From Slackia heliotrinireducens DSM 20476 (lineage in GTDB: Bacteria > Actinomycetota > Coriobacteriia > Coriobacteriales > Eggerthellaceae), in the NCBI RefSeq assembly GCF_000023885.1, contig NC_013165.1:2108001-2172000 (forward strand): a stretch of 64,000 nt of DNA. The letters run 5' to 3'. Below the pieces are notes generated by a model. That model was not told the origin of the DNA. It saw nothing but the letters and a program-made list of their open reading frames with translations, and made no database searches. Position 1 is the first letter of the stretch. Each line of letters begins with the position of its first letter. Both the position numbers and the translations under genes were made by a program. Shown here in pieces: positions 24,201 to 31,158 of the stretch.

Positions 24201-25085
24201 AAGGTCGAGATCCGCGACGTGGTGGCCTACAAGGGGCTCACCCCCGGCAAGGCCTACACCCTCACCGGCAGCCTCATGGACAAGGAGACCGGCGAGCCCG
24301 TGCAGTCCGGAAGCAAGGACGTGACCTCGACCGTGACGTTCACGCCCGAAAAGGCCGACGGGTCGGCCGCGGTGACGTTCTCGTTCGACGGCAGAGCCCT
24401 AGCGGGCCACGACGTCGTCGCATTCGAGTCGCTTAAGTCCGGTGGCGCAGAAATCGCCTCGCACATGGACATCGAGGACGGCGGCCAAACTGTCAAGCTG
24501 GTCAAGCCCGAGGAGCCGCAGAAGCCCGAAGAGCCCTCCATCGGCACCATGGCCACCGACGCCGACGACGGCGACCACGAGGCCGTCGCGGACGCAGAGG
24601 TGACCATCGTCGACGAGGTCGCCTACAAGGGCCTCACCCCCGGGGAGGAGTACACCGTCACCGGCACGCTCATGGACAAGGAGACCGGCAAAGCCGTCCA
24701 GTCGGGCGGAAAGGATGTGACAGCCACGGCCTCGTTCGTCCCCGACAAGGCGTCCGGTTCCGTGAGCCTCTCCTTCACGTTCGACGGGAGCGCCCTCAAG
24801 GGCCACGACATCGTAGCGTTCGAGACGGTCTCCAAGGACGGGGCGGAGGTCGCGGTGCATGCCGACATCGACGACGCCGGCCAGACCGTAAGCCTGGTTG
24901 AAGAGCCCGCGACGCCTTCGAGCCCGACGCCCAAGGGCAGCCTGCCCAAGACCGGCGACGCGGTGCCCTGGATCCCGCTCGCATGCCTGGCTGCCGCGGC
25001 GGCATGCGGAATCGCCATCCTCGTGTTGATGCGCAGGAAGGGCAACTGGATCGACGAGGACGATGGCGACATTATCGAAGAGTAA
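21285..25085 (+). CDS. LPXTG surface adhesin: NlpC/P60 + SpaA-like + three VaFE domains
   Basis: 1266 residues. A signal peptide covers about 1-40 (VVMAAVLAVSMCIPATALQA). An NlpC/P60-type domain spans about 45-215 (VPYVWGGRSTDGWDCSGFVS, then VHAAIAGEDATVYHAW). Next come several SpaA/Cna-B-like domains (NGSYTVREIEAPAGYALDGR; EAPEGYLPD; KSPEGYTE). Three VaFE/thioester-type repeats begin near residues 830, 955 and 1085 (each with AYxxLxPGxxYT-TGTLMDK and GHDVVAFE). A proline-rich spacer leads to LPKTGD (about 1219), a membrane helix and an acidic tail. Such proteins are covalently anchored by sortase and stiffened by isopeptide or ester crosslinks. Within the transfer operon it probably holds mating cells together. 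No sortase gene is in the window. Confidence 0.9.
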   Translation: MRTAAREASTSKLFRVVMAAVLAVSMCIPATALQAQRAFAASDSLSQVTWEEAKPQIEQYMGVPYVWGGRSTDGWDCSGFVSFVMHDIYGTDWPGGTWGDSGTGSIYNYCADYQVFSGDSAEDYNSAFDNGTVKPGDIIIFLNSQVVTVHAAIAGEDATVYHAWHEGFGTGNCRFDYMWGINGGHGKVYSSFVVYRGLTEGGYVTMDKSSADVKVTGGNAQYSLAGAVFGVYRDGAQVATITTDGDGHGSTSDKLPNGSYTVREIEAPAGYALDGRTFPVTVSGSDAGAEMAERPVTVTLTVAKFDDGTGRREAQGDATLDGAVYEASYAYDGGTKTVTGTTSNGTVTFEGIPLGDVTVRELEAPEGYLPDAEKHTLTVSAGMAGHDPVFYYEPADEFAETVFRGGITVGKADSEEYDHRDGDYANYAQGDATFAGAEFAVVNRSEGSIWYDANKDGKHQDSEDFAPGAEVLRMTTSYDAALDAYVAKTGERALPYGTYGVVETKSPEGYTERGKVDVTCEIREDGQVVELTRDSGIENEVIRGGVQVEKDDWELGKSEAIGGAGHSALDAQGHLGTSLEGIEFTVTNASRHGVMLDGEYVGKGEVAATIYTSWNEELGAYTAQTGPDALPYGTYTIMETATNDSYMLTDGKARTFEVRTDGETVTFDKSGADLTWRDRVVRNDVHLQKKGADDSHKFAYVPFLITNVTTGEAHVAVTDRNGALNTSAGWNSHIRDANANDSLIGKETITASDVDESCGVWFGLAEDGSVSEPDDRFGALPYGEYTIEELRCESNEGYGLWSDSFNVSRDSTTTKFDVDLGTVDDQPGPRIGTTATDAADGDHEAYAGKVEIVDTVAYRNLEPGREYTVTGTLMDKATGESVKDGGKEVTANATFTAKDANGTVDVTFSFDASALAGHDVVAFETLTHEGREVAVHAEIEDEGQTVSIVPKPEIGTTAVDADDLDHEAGADSKVEIRDVVAYKGLTPGKAYTLTGSLMDKETGEPVQSGSKDVTSTVTFTPEKADGSAAVTFSFDGRALAGHDVVAFESLKSGGAEIASHMDIEDGGQTVKLVKPEEPQKPEEPSIGTMATDADDGDHEAVADAEVTIVDEVAYKGLTPGEEYTVTGTLMDKETGKAVQSGGKDVTATASFVPDKASGSVSLSFTFDGSALKGHDIVAFETVSKDGAEVAVHADIDDAGQTVSLVEEPATPSSPTPKGSLPKTGDAVPWIPLACLAAAAACGIAILVLMRRKGNWIDEDDGDIIEE

Positions 25086-25110
25086 GCAGCGATACGGCTC
25101 CTGTTTTCTC

Positions 25111-25144
25111 ATTGGGAGGAGGCCCGAAAGGGCCTCCTCCCAAT
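25111..25144 (+). terminator. Terminator, 15-bp perfect stem with GAAA loop
   Basis: ATTGGGAGGAGGCCC-GAAA-GGGCCTCCTCCCAAT followed by CTTATC. It closes the long transfer operon after the adhesin and isolates the Abi gene that follows. Confidence 0.9.
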
Positions 25145-25196
25145 CTTATCCAGCGTAAAATAGACGCATGCAGCAAAGGCTCGGCATTGGAGACGC

Positions 25197-26084
25197 ATGG
25201 ACGATAAACTCAACGATTTCAACCTGCTGACGCGGCGCCCGATAATCGACATCTTGATAGGAGACGCCTCTTTGGACGACGAAGATACAAAGATGCCACG
25301 GCAGTCTGGACCCATGCTGGTTGGGCTTTTGAATAAATATGGCTCTCCGACTGAATACGGTCCCGGAGGAAAGAGCCGCTGGATGTACATGGAGGACCTG
25401 CTGAAACACTGCATCGCAAATGGCACCGTGCAGGACTTGATGGCGGAGTTCTTCTCCATTGGCCATTTCGCGAATGAACTATCGGGTATGTCCGCAGATC
25501 AAGTACGCAACGAGCATAATCGAATCGCAACGCTGGCCATTGAGAGAATCAACGGCGAGCTTCTTTTCGGGAAAAAGAAGCTCGTTGTTACCGGCAAGAG
25601 CTTCGCAATCCGTGATGCGGATGCGAAAGTCACGATTGCCGCGCCTGCAATCAAGAGAATCGACCGCGAATACGTACGAGATATAGCCAAGAGAGCCTCG
25701 AACGATGTTGAAAACGGCGACTATGACAGCGCATTGACGAAGTCAAGGACGCTGCTTGAAGAGTCCTTTTGTTATGTCATCGAACTTGCCGGCGAGAATC
25801 CGGAAGCAAAAGGAGACATCGGCAAGCTGTTCAAACAGGTGAGAAACCTGTACAGCATGCACACCGGACCTGAAGTCGATGGCAGAATCAACGAAATCGT
25901 TTCAGGGCTCATCAAAGCTGTTTCAGGCATTGGAGATTTGAGGAACGCGCAAAGTGACGCCCATGGCGTTGGAGCTAAACGAATGGCGATATCCGATTAC
26001 CATGCGCAGCTGGCGGTTAATGCGTCGGCAACTGTTTCAGAATTCGTGCTGCAGGTCGCAGCGAACAAACACCGATCGGCATAG
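25197..26084 (+). CDS. Abortive infection protein (Abi_C domain)
   Basis: 295 residues. The C-terminal third carries the Abi_C pattern: NGDYDSALTKSRTLLEESFC (about 178-197), then GIGDLRNAQSDAHGVG (about 244-259) and HAQLAVNASATVSEF. Characterised relatives abort phage infection by unknown chemistry; the helical fold and RN...H residues resemble HEPN-like domains. It has its own promoter region after the 25111 terminator (TAAAAT at 25155) and TTGGAGA before the ATG. The GC content is much lower than that of the flanking transfer genes, indicating independent acquisition. Confidence 0.82.
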   Translation: MDDKLNDFNLLTRRPIIDILIGDASLDDEDTKMPRQSGPMLVGLLNKYGSPTEYGPGGKSRWMYMEDLLKHCIANGTVQDLMAEFFSIGHFANELSGMSADQVRNEHNRIATLAIERINGELLFGKKKLVVTGKSFAIRDADAKVTIAAPAIKRIDREYVRDIAKRASNDVENGDYDSALTKSRTLLEESFCYVIELAGENPEAKGDIGKLFKQVRNLYSMHTGPEVDGRINEIVSGLIKAVSGIGDLRNAQSDAHGVGAKRMAISDYHAQLAVNASATVSEFVLQVAANKHRSA

Positions 26085-26088
26085 CTGA

Positions 26089-26388
26089 CTATTCTTCCGG
26101 TGGAACGTCGGGGACCTCAAACCCACAGAGGATCTTCTCCCACCATTCCCTCGACTCAACGCCCGACTCGGCAAGCATATCAAGGAGCTTCACCTTGGCC
26201 TCGGGAGGAAGCGACTCGAAGTCGGCGCGCATGGCGGCGTCGACCTTGTCGGTGCTCGCGTCCATGGCGGCCGAGATCTCCCTCATCTCCTCGAGCGTGT
26301 AGCTCTCGGGCGAGCTCGTCGCGAGGTCGCCCCTGAAGTAGGCCATCTCGTGCTCCTCCATGAGCTTCTTGTATTCGTCCTCGCGCAT
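26089..26388 (-). CDS. Small acidic hypothetical protein
   Basis: 99 residues, helical, rich in Glu (YTLEEMREISAAMDAS; LPPEAKVKLLDMLAESG). It is convergent with the Abi gene (4-bp gap). An AGGCGGG site precedes the ATG. No family recognised. It may be an accessory of the relaxase region or an independent cargo gene. Confidence 0.55.
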   Translation of the reverse strand: MREDEYKKLMEEHEMAYFRGDLATSSPESYTLEEMREISAAMDASTDKVDAAMRADFESLPPEAKVKLLDMLAESGVESREWWEKILCGFEVPDVPPEE

Positions 26389-26467
26389 CGTGCACCCGCC
26401 TTTGCTTAAATCATGCCTGACAATGCTGATTATAGTGCGGGGACGCCTCTTGGGACCCGATAAGCCG

Positions 26468-26494
26468 GGTTTTGCAAAACCGCAGGTAGATGAG
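26468..26494. repeat. Palindrome plus internal copy of the terminal CTACCTGCGG motif
   Basis: GGTTTTGCAAAACC (26468-26481) is a perfect palindrome. It overlaps CCGCAGGTAGATGA, the reverse complement of TCATCTACCTGCGG seen at the end of unit A (1725-1738). It lies between the relaxase operon's last gene and the 26089 gene, in 26389-26559, which holds nothing else clear. It may be a relic of a former element end. Confidence 0.45.
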
Positions 26495-26559
26495 GCGCTG
26501 TAATCGATTCTAAGGCCCGTTTATCACTCGGGTCGACCCAGAACACCTTGGAAACGGGG

Positions 26560-27120
26560 CTAATCGTCGAAATCCTCGCCTCCATGGACGCTGGATGCGG
26601 CGATAGCCGTCTGCGCGGCCTCGATTTCGCGCCAGGTCTCGAAGGTCATGCCCATGCGCCGGCAAATCTCATCCTCCGGGTCCCCGGCGCAGCCGTCGCC
26701 CTGCAGCGCCTCGAGGTATCTGTGCGCCGAGACGGCCCTGGGGCCGAGGTCGTCGGCGGCGTCGTAGGCGCGCATGAGCGCCGCGGCGTCGACGAGGGCG
26801 CCGGCGATCCGCTCAAGCACAATCTCCCCGTCGAGGGTGAGCCGCTCGAGCATCGCGACGTCCCCGGCGTCGGCCATAAGGAAACTCCACCCGTCGCGCC
26901 GGCGGGCTACGGGAAGGCCGGCGTCGTCCACGACGCCGCGGTACTCGTCGGCCGTTTCGTGCCAGTAGGCGCGCATCCAGATGCCGCCGCCGGAAAGCGC
27001 GCCGGACCAGTCGAGCACGTAGTTGGTGAGCAGGTTGCCGCGCAGGGGCAGCGCCTCCGTGAAGTGGTCGGTGTCGAACACGTCGACCAGCCCTCCGGGA
27101 TAGTAGGCCTTCACAATCAT
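26560..27120 (-). CDS. Hypothetical protein of the relaxase operon
   Basis: 186 residues, acidic, Ala-rich (YYPGGLVDVFDTDHFTEALP at the N-terminus; C-terminal MGMTFETWREIEAAQTAI). It starts one base after the relaxase stop, so it is co-transcribed and probably translationally coupled with it. No domain recognised. Confidence 0.65.
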   Translation of the reverse strand: MIVKAYYPGGLVDVFDTDHFTEALPLRGNLLTNYVLDWSGALSGGGIWMRAYWHETADEYRGVVDDAGLPVARRRDGWSFLMADAGDVAMLERLTLDGEIVLERIAGALVDAAALMRAYDAADDLGPRAVSAHRYLEALQGDGCAGDPEDEICRRMGMTFETWREIEAAQTAIAASSVHGGEDFDD

Positions 27121-27121
27121 C

Positions 27122-28351
27122 TCATCGGTCCTCCCTCGGGGGCCTCGGCCCCCGGTCGTCGCGCCTCGGCTGCTGCGGGGGCGCGCTCCTCTGCCTCTGC
27201 TGCTCTGAGCCGCGCCTGTATGCAGGACCCGATCCGGGTCTTTGGGTCCTCACTCCGGCAGGCCTCCTTGCCGGCGGTCTCTGCGAGCGCTCGGGGAGCA
27301 TTCCCGTGCGCTCGGCCACGGCCAAAACCTTCTCCCCCATCGCGGGGGAGGCCTCGGCAGCGCGCCTCAGCTCCTCCATGCTCCTGATCCTGCGGGAGTC
27401 GACGAACGAGACGGCCTCGGCGAGGTCGCGCAGCTCGTCGACGCCGCCGACCCTCAACGCATCGGCTGCAGCTGCGGCGAGGGCGCGGCCGCCGTTAGTT
27501 GCGAGCGCCGACGCGCCAGACGAGAACCGTGCGAGCAGGCGGTCCCTTCCGTAGGAGAGCCCGAGGCTCTCGCCGGATATGCGCCTCGTCGGGGCGTCGG
27601 AGAGCGAGTAGACCCAGTCGCGCCTCTGCGCCCTGGGCGAGTTGTCCGCAACGGCGACGCCCATCTCGGAGAGCAGCGACCGGAAGTCGGCCTCGTCGCG
27701 CGCCACGGCGCGGGCTATCTCGACGCGCATGCGGATGTCGGCCACCCACGAGTAGAGCCCGCGGCGGGAAAGCTCCGCCTCCGCTCGCCTCACGTAAGTC
27801 CTCTGGAGCGTGCCCCGGGGCGGGCTGGGGGCACCCTTCGGGGCATCCTTCAGGTACGACAGCCCCATCTCCTTCGCGAGTCTCTGCGCCGACCGCTTAA
27901 GGGCTCTGGGGGCGGGATCCTGAAGCCTGCGCAGGTTGCCCACGTTGGTGTTGTTCACCACGACGTGCGCGTGCGGGATGCGCCCGGCGTTGTCATCGTG
28001 GTAGACGACCGCCACCTCGAAGTCGGCGAAGTTCTCGCGCACCCAGGCCATCGTGAGGCGCCGCAGGTCGGAGAGCTCGATGCGGTCGCCGGGATCGGGA
28101 GAGAGTACGTAGTGCTTGTAGGTGCGCGCGGGCTTGCCCTTCCACGGAGTGTCGTTGCCGGCCTCCCTGCGGGTCGCGTCCATGTCGCGGGCCCAGTCGT
28201 AGGGTGCGTACTCGGGGAGGTCCTCCCCGGGCTCGAGCGCGGGCGCCGGCAGGTTCAGGTAGTCGAATGCGAGGGCGCGGCCGTCCTTTGTGAGGTAGCG
28301 GAACACGCCGCCGCAGCCCGTGTGCCCGCTTATGGGCTTGACGATGGGCAC
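27122..28351 (-). CDS. Relaxase / mobilization nuclease (MOBP-like)
   Basis: 409 residues. Relaxase domain in the first 170 residues: KHYVLSPDPGDRIELSDLRR, then AVVYHDDNAGRIPHAHVVVN. PHAHVVVNNTN (about 122) supplies the metal-binding His cluster, and an upstream Tyr (YKHY, about 79-82) is the candidate nicking residue. The enzyme cuts one strand at oriT and stays bound to the 5' end for transfer. The C-terminal half is Arg/Pro-rich (RPPARRPAGVRTQRPGSGPA) and probably disordered. Its start lies 4 bp after the MobC stop. Confidence 0.88.
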   Translation of the reverse strand: MPIVKPISGHTGCGGVFRYLTKDGRALAFDYLNLPAPALEPGEDLPEYAPYDWARDMDATRREAGNDTPWKGKPARTYKHYVLSPDPGDRIELSDLRRLTMAWVRENFADFEVAVVYHDDNAGRIPHAHVVVNNTNVGNLRRLQDPAPRALKRSAQRLAKEMGLSYLKDAPKGAPSPPRGTLQRTYVRRAEAELSRRGLYSWVADIRMRVEIARAVARDEADFRSLLSEMGVAVADNSPRAQRRDWVYSLSDAPTRRISGESLGLSYGRDRLLARFSSGASALATNGGRALAAAAADALRVGGVDELRDLAEAVSFVDSRRIRSMEELRRAAEASPAMGEKVLAVAERTGMLPERSQRPPARRPAGVRTQRPGSGPAYRRGSEQQRQRSAPPQQPRRDDRGPRPPREDR

Positions 28352-28355
28352 GGCG

Positions 28356-28766
28356 TCACTTCTTCACGTTGAACATGGCGGCCATGCGCTGAGCCTCGGC
28401 GCGAAGCACTGCGATGTCGGCGTTGGCGCAATCGACCTTCTCCTCGACGACCTGCAGCTGCTCGAGCGCGTCGGCGGCGTCGCACATGTCGCGGCGCAGG
28501 TACATGGCGATCCGGTTCAGCGCGTGCGCGATCTGGTTGTACTGGTAGCCCCACCATCGGGTCTCGCGTGCGAGCTTGCGCGCGGAAACGGCGTCGACCA
28601 CGAGCACGGGGCGCGCATCGGTGCCGGCGACGTATTCGCGGGGCAGCCGGAGCAGGATGCGGACGACGTCGGACACCGTCATGTCGCACTCGTCGGCAAG
28701 CGTTTTGGCTGACGCGAGGTCTTCCTCGGTTACGCGCAGGTCTATCCGACGCGAGTGTTTCTGCAT
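28356..28766 (-). CDS. MobC-like relaxosome accessory protein
   Basis: 136 residues from ATG 28766 with AAGGAG in front; upstream frame to 28997 has no ribosome site. The N-terminal RRIDLRVTEEDLASAKTLAD-DMTVSDVVR is a ribbon-helix-helix, followed by WWGYQYNQIAHALNRIAMYL, the signature of MobC/NikA-type proteins (the N-Q/AHALNRIA motif). It binds oriT and helps the relaxase nick. Directly upstream are the inverted repeats of the candidate oriT. Confidence 0.88.
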   Translation of the reverse strand: MQKHSRRIDLRVTEEDLASAKTLADECDMTVSDVVRILLRLPREYVAGTDARPVLVVDAVSARKLARETRWWGYQYNQIAHALNRIAMYLRRDMCDAADALEQLQVVEEKVDCANADIAVLRAEAQRMAAMFNVKK

Positions 28767-28798
28767 CCTGCTCCTTCGCCAGGTGGTGGGAGGTCTCA

Positions 28799-29000
28799 GC
28801 CGTCGCAAGGGCGACGGCCTAGGGGCGCGGGGCATCCCCCGCATGGCGTAGTCTACGACCGGAGCGAAGCGCGGGCGGAGACGGAGCGGGCCGAAGCCCC
28901 TGCAAGCCCTCGGAAGCCCTCTTACTTCCGAGGGACGTGTGATGCGCAGGGCATGAGAGGCCTTCGGCCCAAGCTCTATTGAGTGTGTTGTACACACACA
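28799..29000. other. Candidate origin of transfer (oriT)
   Basis: Inverted repeats cluster directly upstream of mobC and the relaxase: GCCGTCGC-AAGG-GCGACGGC (28799-28818), CCCTCGGAAG-8nt-CTTCCGAGGG (28907-28934) and GTGTGT-TGT-ACACAC (28983-28997). This is the standard place and architecture for oriT. The nick site cannot be identified from the sequence alone. The stretch 28767-29190 contains no gene. Confidence 0.5.
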
Positions 29001-29190
29001 ATAGGCAGCTTGCTAACAACCATGAAATCCCATCAGGAGTCCCATTTGCTGTACACCCGTTTCACACCAGGGGCATAAGATGAGAATTGGAGGTGTTTAC
29101 TCGGATTTGGGTGTCCTTGCGTTCCTTCGCAGGTAGCGGTTGCAGTAAAATGATTTGTATTGCAACCGTCAAGCACATGGAGGATGCGAA

Positions 29191-29394
29191 ATGGGCTACT
29201 CGGATCTCATCGAGAAGGGCGCTTCCAAGCAAGAGCTCAAGGAGTTCTTCGCAGGGGGCGGACAGACCGCGATAACGATCCGCATTCCCGCGAACCTGCG
29301 CGACGCCTTTAAGGAGGAGGCGGAGCTCCGCGGGATGAACTTCTCCGCGTTCCTGCGCATGTGCATGATCCAAGAGCTAAGCAAGAGAGGCTAG
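29191..29394 (+). CDS. Small ribbon-helix-helix protein heading the R-M operon
   Basis: 67 residues from ATG 29191, with GGAGGA 6 nt upstream. The C-terminal TAITIRIPANLRDAFKEEAE-RGMNFSAFLRMCM is a ribbon-helix-helix. Its stop is one base from the hsdM ATG. It is a plausible autoregulator of the restriction operon, delaying restriction until the host is methylated; that role is inferred from position. Confidence 0.7.
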   Translation: MGYSDLIEKGASKQELKEFFAGGGQTAITIRIPANLRDAFKEEAELRGMNFSAFLRMCMIQELSKRG

Positions 29395-29395
29395 C

Positions 29396-31156
29396 ATGAA
29401 CCATTCCGAGATTTCAAGTTTTATTTGGGGCACTGCGGACCTCCTACGCTCCAGCTTCAAGCAGCATGAATACGGCGACATCATCCTTCCCTTCACGGTG
29501 ATGCGACGCTTGGACGTCGTACTAGAGCCAACCAAGCAAGCGGTGCTTGAAGCGGCTGCGAAGAAAATGCCCGACGCGCTACGAGACACGATGCTCAAGA
29601 AGGCGGCAGGGGTCGACTTCTACAACACGAGCGAGTTCACGATGCGCGGGCTCCTGTCCGACGCCGACGGCATCCGCGAGAATCTGACCAAGTACGTCAC
29701 GTCTTTCTCGCCCGAGATCGCTGACATCTTCGACAAGTTCAAGATCTTCGACGTGATAAAGGACCTCGACGACAACGACCTGCTGTTCCTAGTGGTCGAG
29801 CGCTTCTGCAACCCGAGAATCGACCTCAGCCCCGCCTCCATCAGCAATGCCGACATGGGCGACATCTACGAGGAACTAATTCGGCGCTTCTCCGAGGTAT
29901 CCAACGAGACGGCCGGCGAGCACTTCTCCCCGCGCGACGGCCTGCGCCTGGCGGCGGAGCTGCTGGTTGTCGGCGAGATGGATGACCTCACCCAGCCGAA
30001 CCGCATCGTGAAGGTCTGCGACCCTTGCGCCGGGACCGGCGGCGCACTCACGGTGTTCGCCGACCGCGTAGCCGAGATAAACCCGCAGGCAACCGTCGTC
30101 ACCTACGCACAGGAGATCAACGGACAGTCCTACGCCATTTGCAAGTCAGACACCATACTCAAGGGCGGCAACATCGCAAACGTTCACCTGGGCGATACGC
30201 TGGCGGACGACCAGATGCCCGGTGAGACGTTCGGCTACCAGATATCGAATCCGCCCTACGGCGTCGATTGGAAGAAGTCGCAGGCTGCGGTGCGCAAGGA
30301 GCACGAGCAGCTTGGCTTCGCGGGCCGCTTCGGCGCGGGCCTTCCGCGCATCTCTGACGGGCAGCTGCTCTTCGTGCAGCACATGGTCGCCAAGATGCGG
30401 CCCGTTGACGAGGGCGGTGGCCGCATCGCTGTGTTCCTCAACGGCAGCCCGCTCTTCACGGGAGCTGCCGGCTCGGGCGAGAGCGAGGTGCGCCGCTATC
30501 TCCTGCAACACGACCTGGTTGAGGCCATCGTAGCCATGCCGAACGACTTCTTCTTCAACACGGGCATCGCCACCTACATCTGGGTGCTCGACAACACCAA
30601 GGAGCCCCGCCGCAAGGGCAAGGTGCAGCTCATCAACGCGAACGGCATCTACACGAAGATGCGCAAGAGCCTGGGCAGCAAGCGCAACGAGTTCACCGAC
30701 GAGCAGATTGCGCAGATCGTCGGCCTGTACAACGATTTTGAGGACGCCGACCCGAAGCTGTCCAAGGTGTTCGCGAACGAGGAGTTCGGCTACGTGACCG
30801 TCGACGTGCGCCGCCCGCAGCGCGACGAGCGAGGTGAAATCGTGCGCGACAAGAAGGGCCGCCCCGTGGCGGACAAGGAGCTCAACGATACCGAGAACAT
30901 CCCTCTGACGCAGGACGTGGACGAATACATGGCCCGCGAGGTGCTGCCCTACGCGCCCGATGCCTGGATAGAGCCGCGCAAGCAGAAGAAGGGCCAGCTG
31001 CTCGAGCTCAAGGACGGCGGCACCGTCGGCTTCGAGATCCCCTTCACCAGGCACTTCTATGAGTACACGCCGCTTCGCCCCAGCTCCGAGATCTTCGCCG
31101 AGATACGCGAGCTCGAAGCGAGCATTGCTGAGAAACTCCGGAAAGCGGGGCTGTAG
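29396..31156 (+). CDS. hsdM: Type I restriction-modification DNA methyltransferase (HsdM)
   Basis: 586 residues. An N-terminal helical HsdM domain covers about 1-150 (ISSFIWGTADLLRSSFKQHE). The SAM motif VCDPCAGTGGALTVF is at about 206, and catalytic motif IV, SNPPYGVDWKKSQ, at about 283, marks an N6-adenine methylase. The C-terminal part includes an inserted EIVRDKKGRPVADKELNDTE segment. With HsdS it methylates the recognition site; with HsdR it forms the nuclease. The stop is 2 bp before hsdS. Confidence 0.95.
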   Translation: MNHSEISSFIWGTADLLRSSFKQHEYGDIILPFTVMRRLDVVLEPTKQAVLEAAAKKMPDALRDTMLKKAAGVDFYNTSEFTMRGLLSDADGIRENLTKYVTSFSPEIADIFDKFKIFDVIKDLDDNDLLFLVVERFCNPRIDLSPASISNADMGDIYEELIRRFSEVSNETAGEHFSPRDGLRLAAELLVVGEMDDLTQPNRIVKVCDPCAGTGGALTVFADRVAEINPQATVVTYAQEINGQSYAICKSDTILKGGNIANVHLGDTLADDQMPGETFGYQISNPPYGVDWKKSQAAVRKEHEQLGFAGRFGAGLPRISDGQLLFVQHMVAKMRPVDEGGGRIAVFLNGSPLFTGAAGSGESEVRRYLLQHDLVEAIVAMPNDFFFNTGIATYIWVLDNTKEPRRKGKVQLINANGIYTKMRKSLGSKRNEFTDEQIAQIVGLYNDFEDADPKLSKVFANEEFGYVTVDVRRPQRDERGEIVRDKKGRPVADKELNDTENIPLTQDVDEYMAREVLPYAPDAWIEPRKQKKGQLLELKDGGTVGFEIPFTRHFYEYTPLRPSSEIFAEIRELEASIAEKLRKAGL

Positions 31157-31158
31157 CC

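Noticed and set aside
28819-29019. Coding potential in the candidate oriT region
   Set aside because: Frames are short, contain the inverted repeats and lack ribosome sites.
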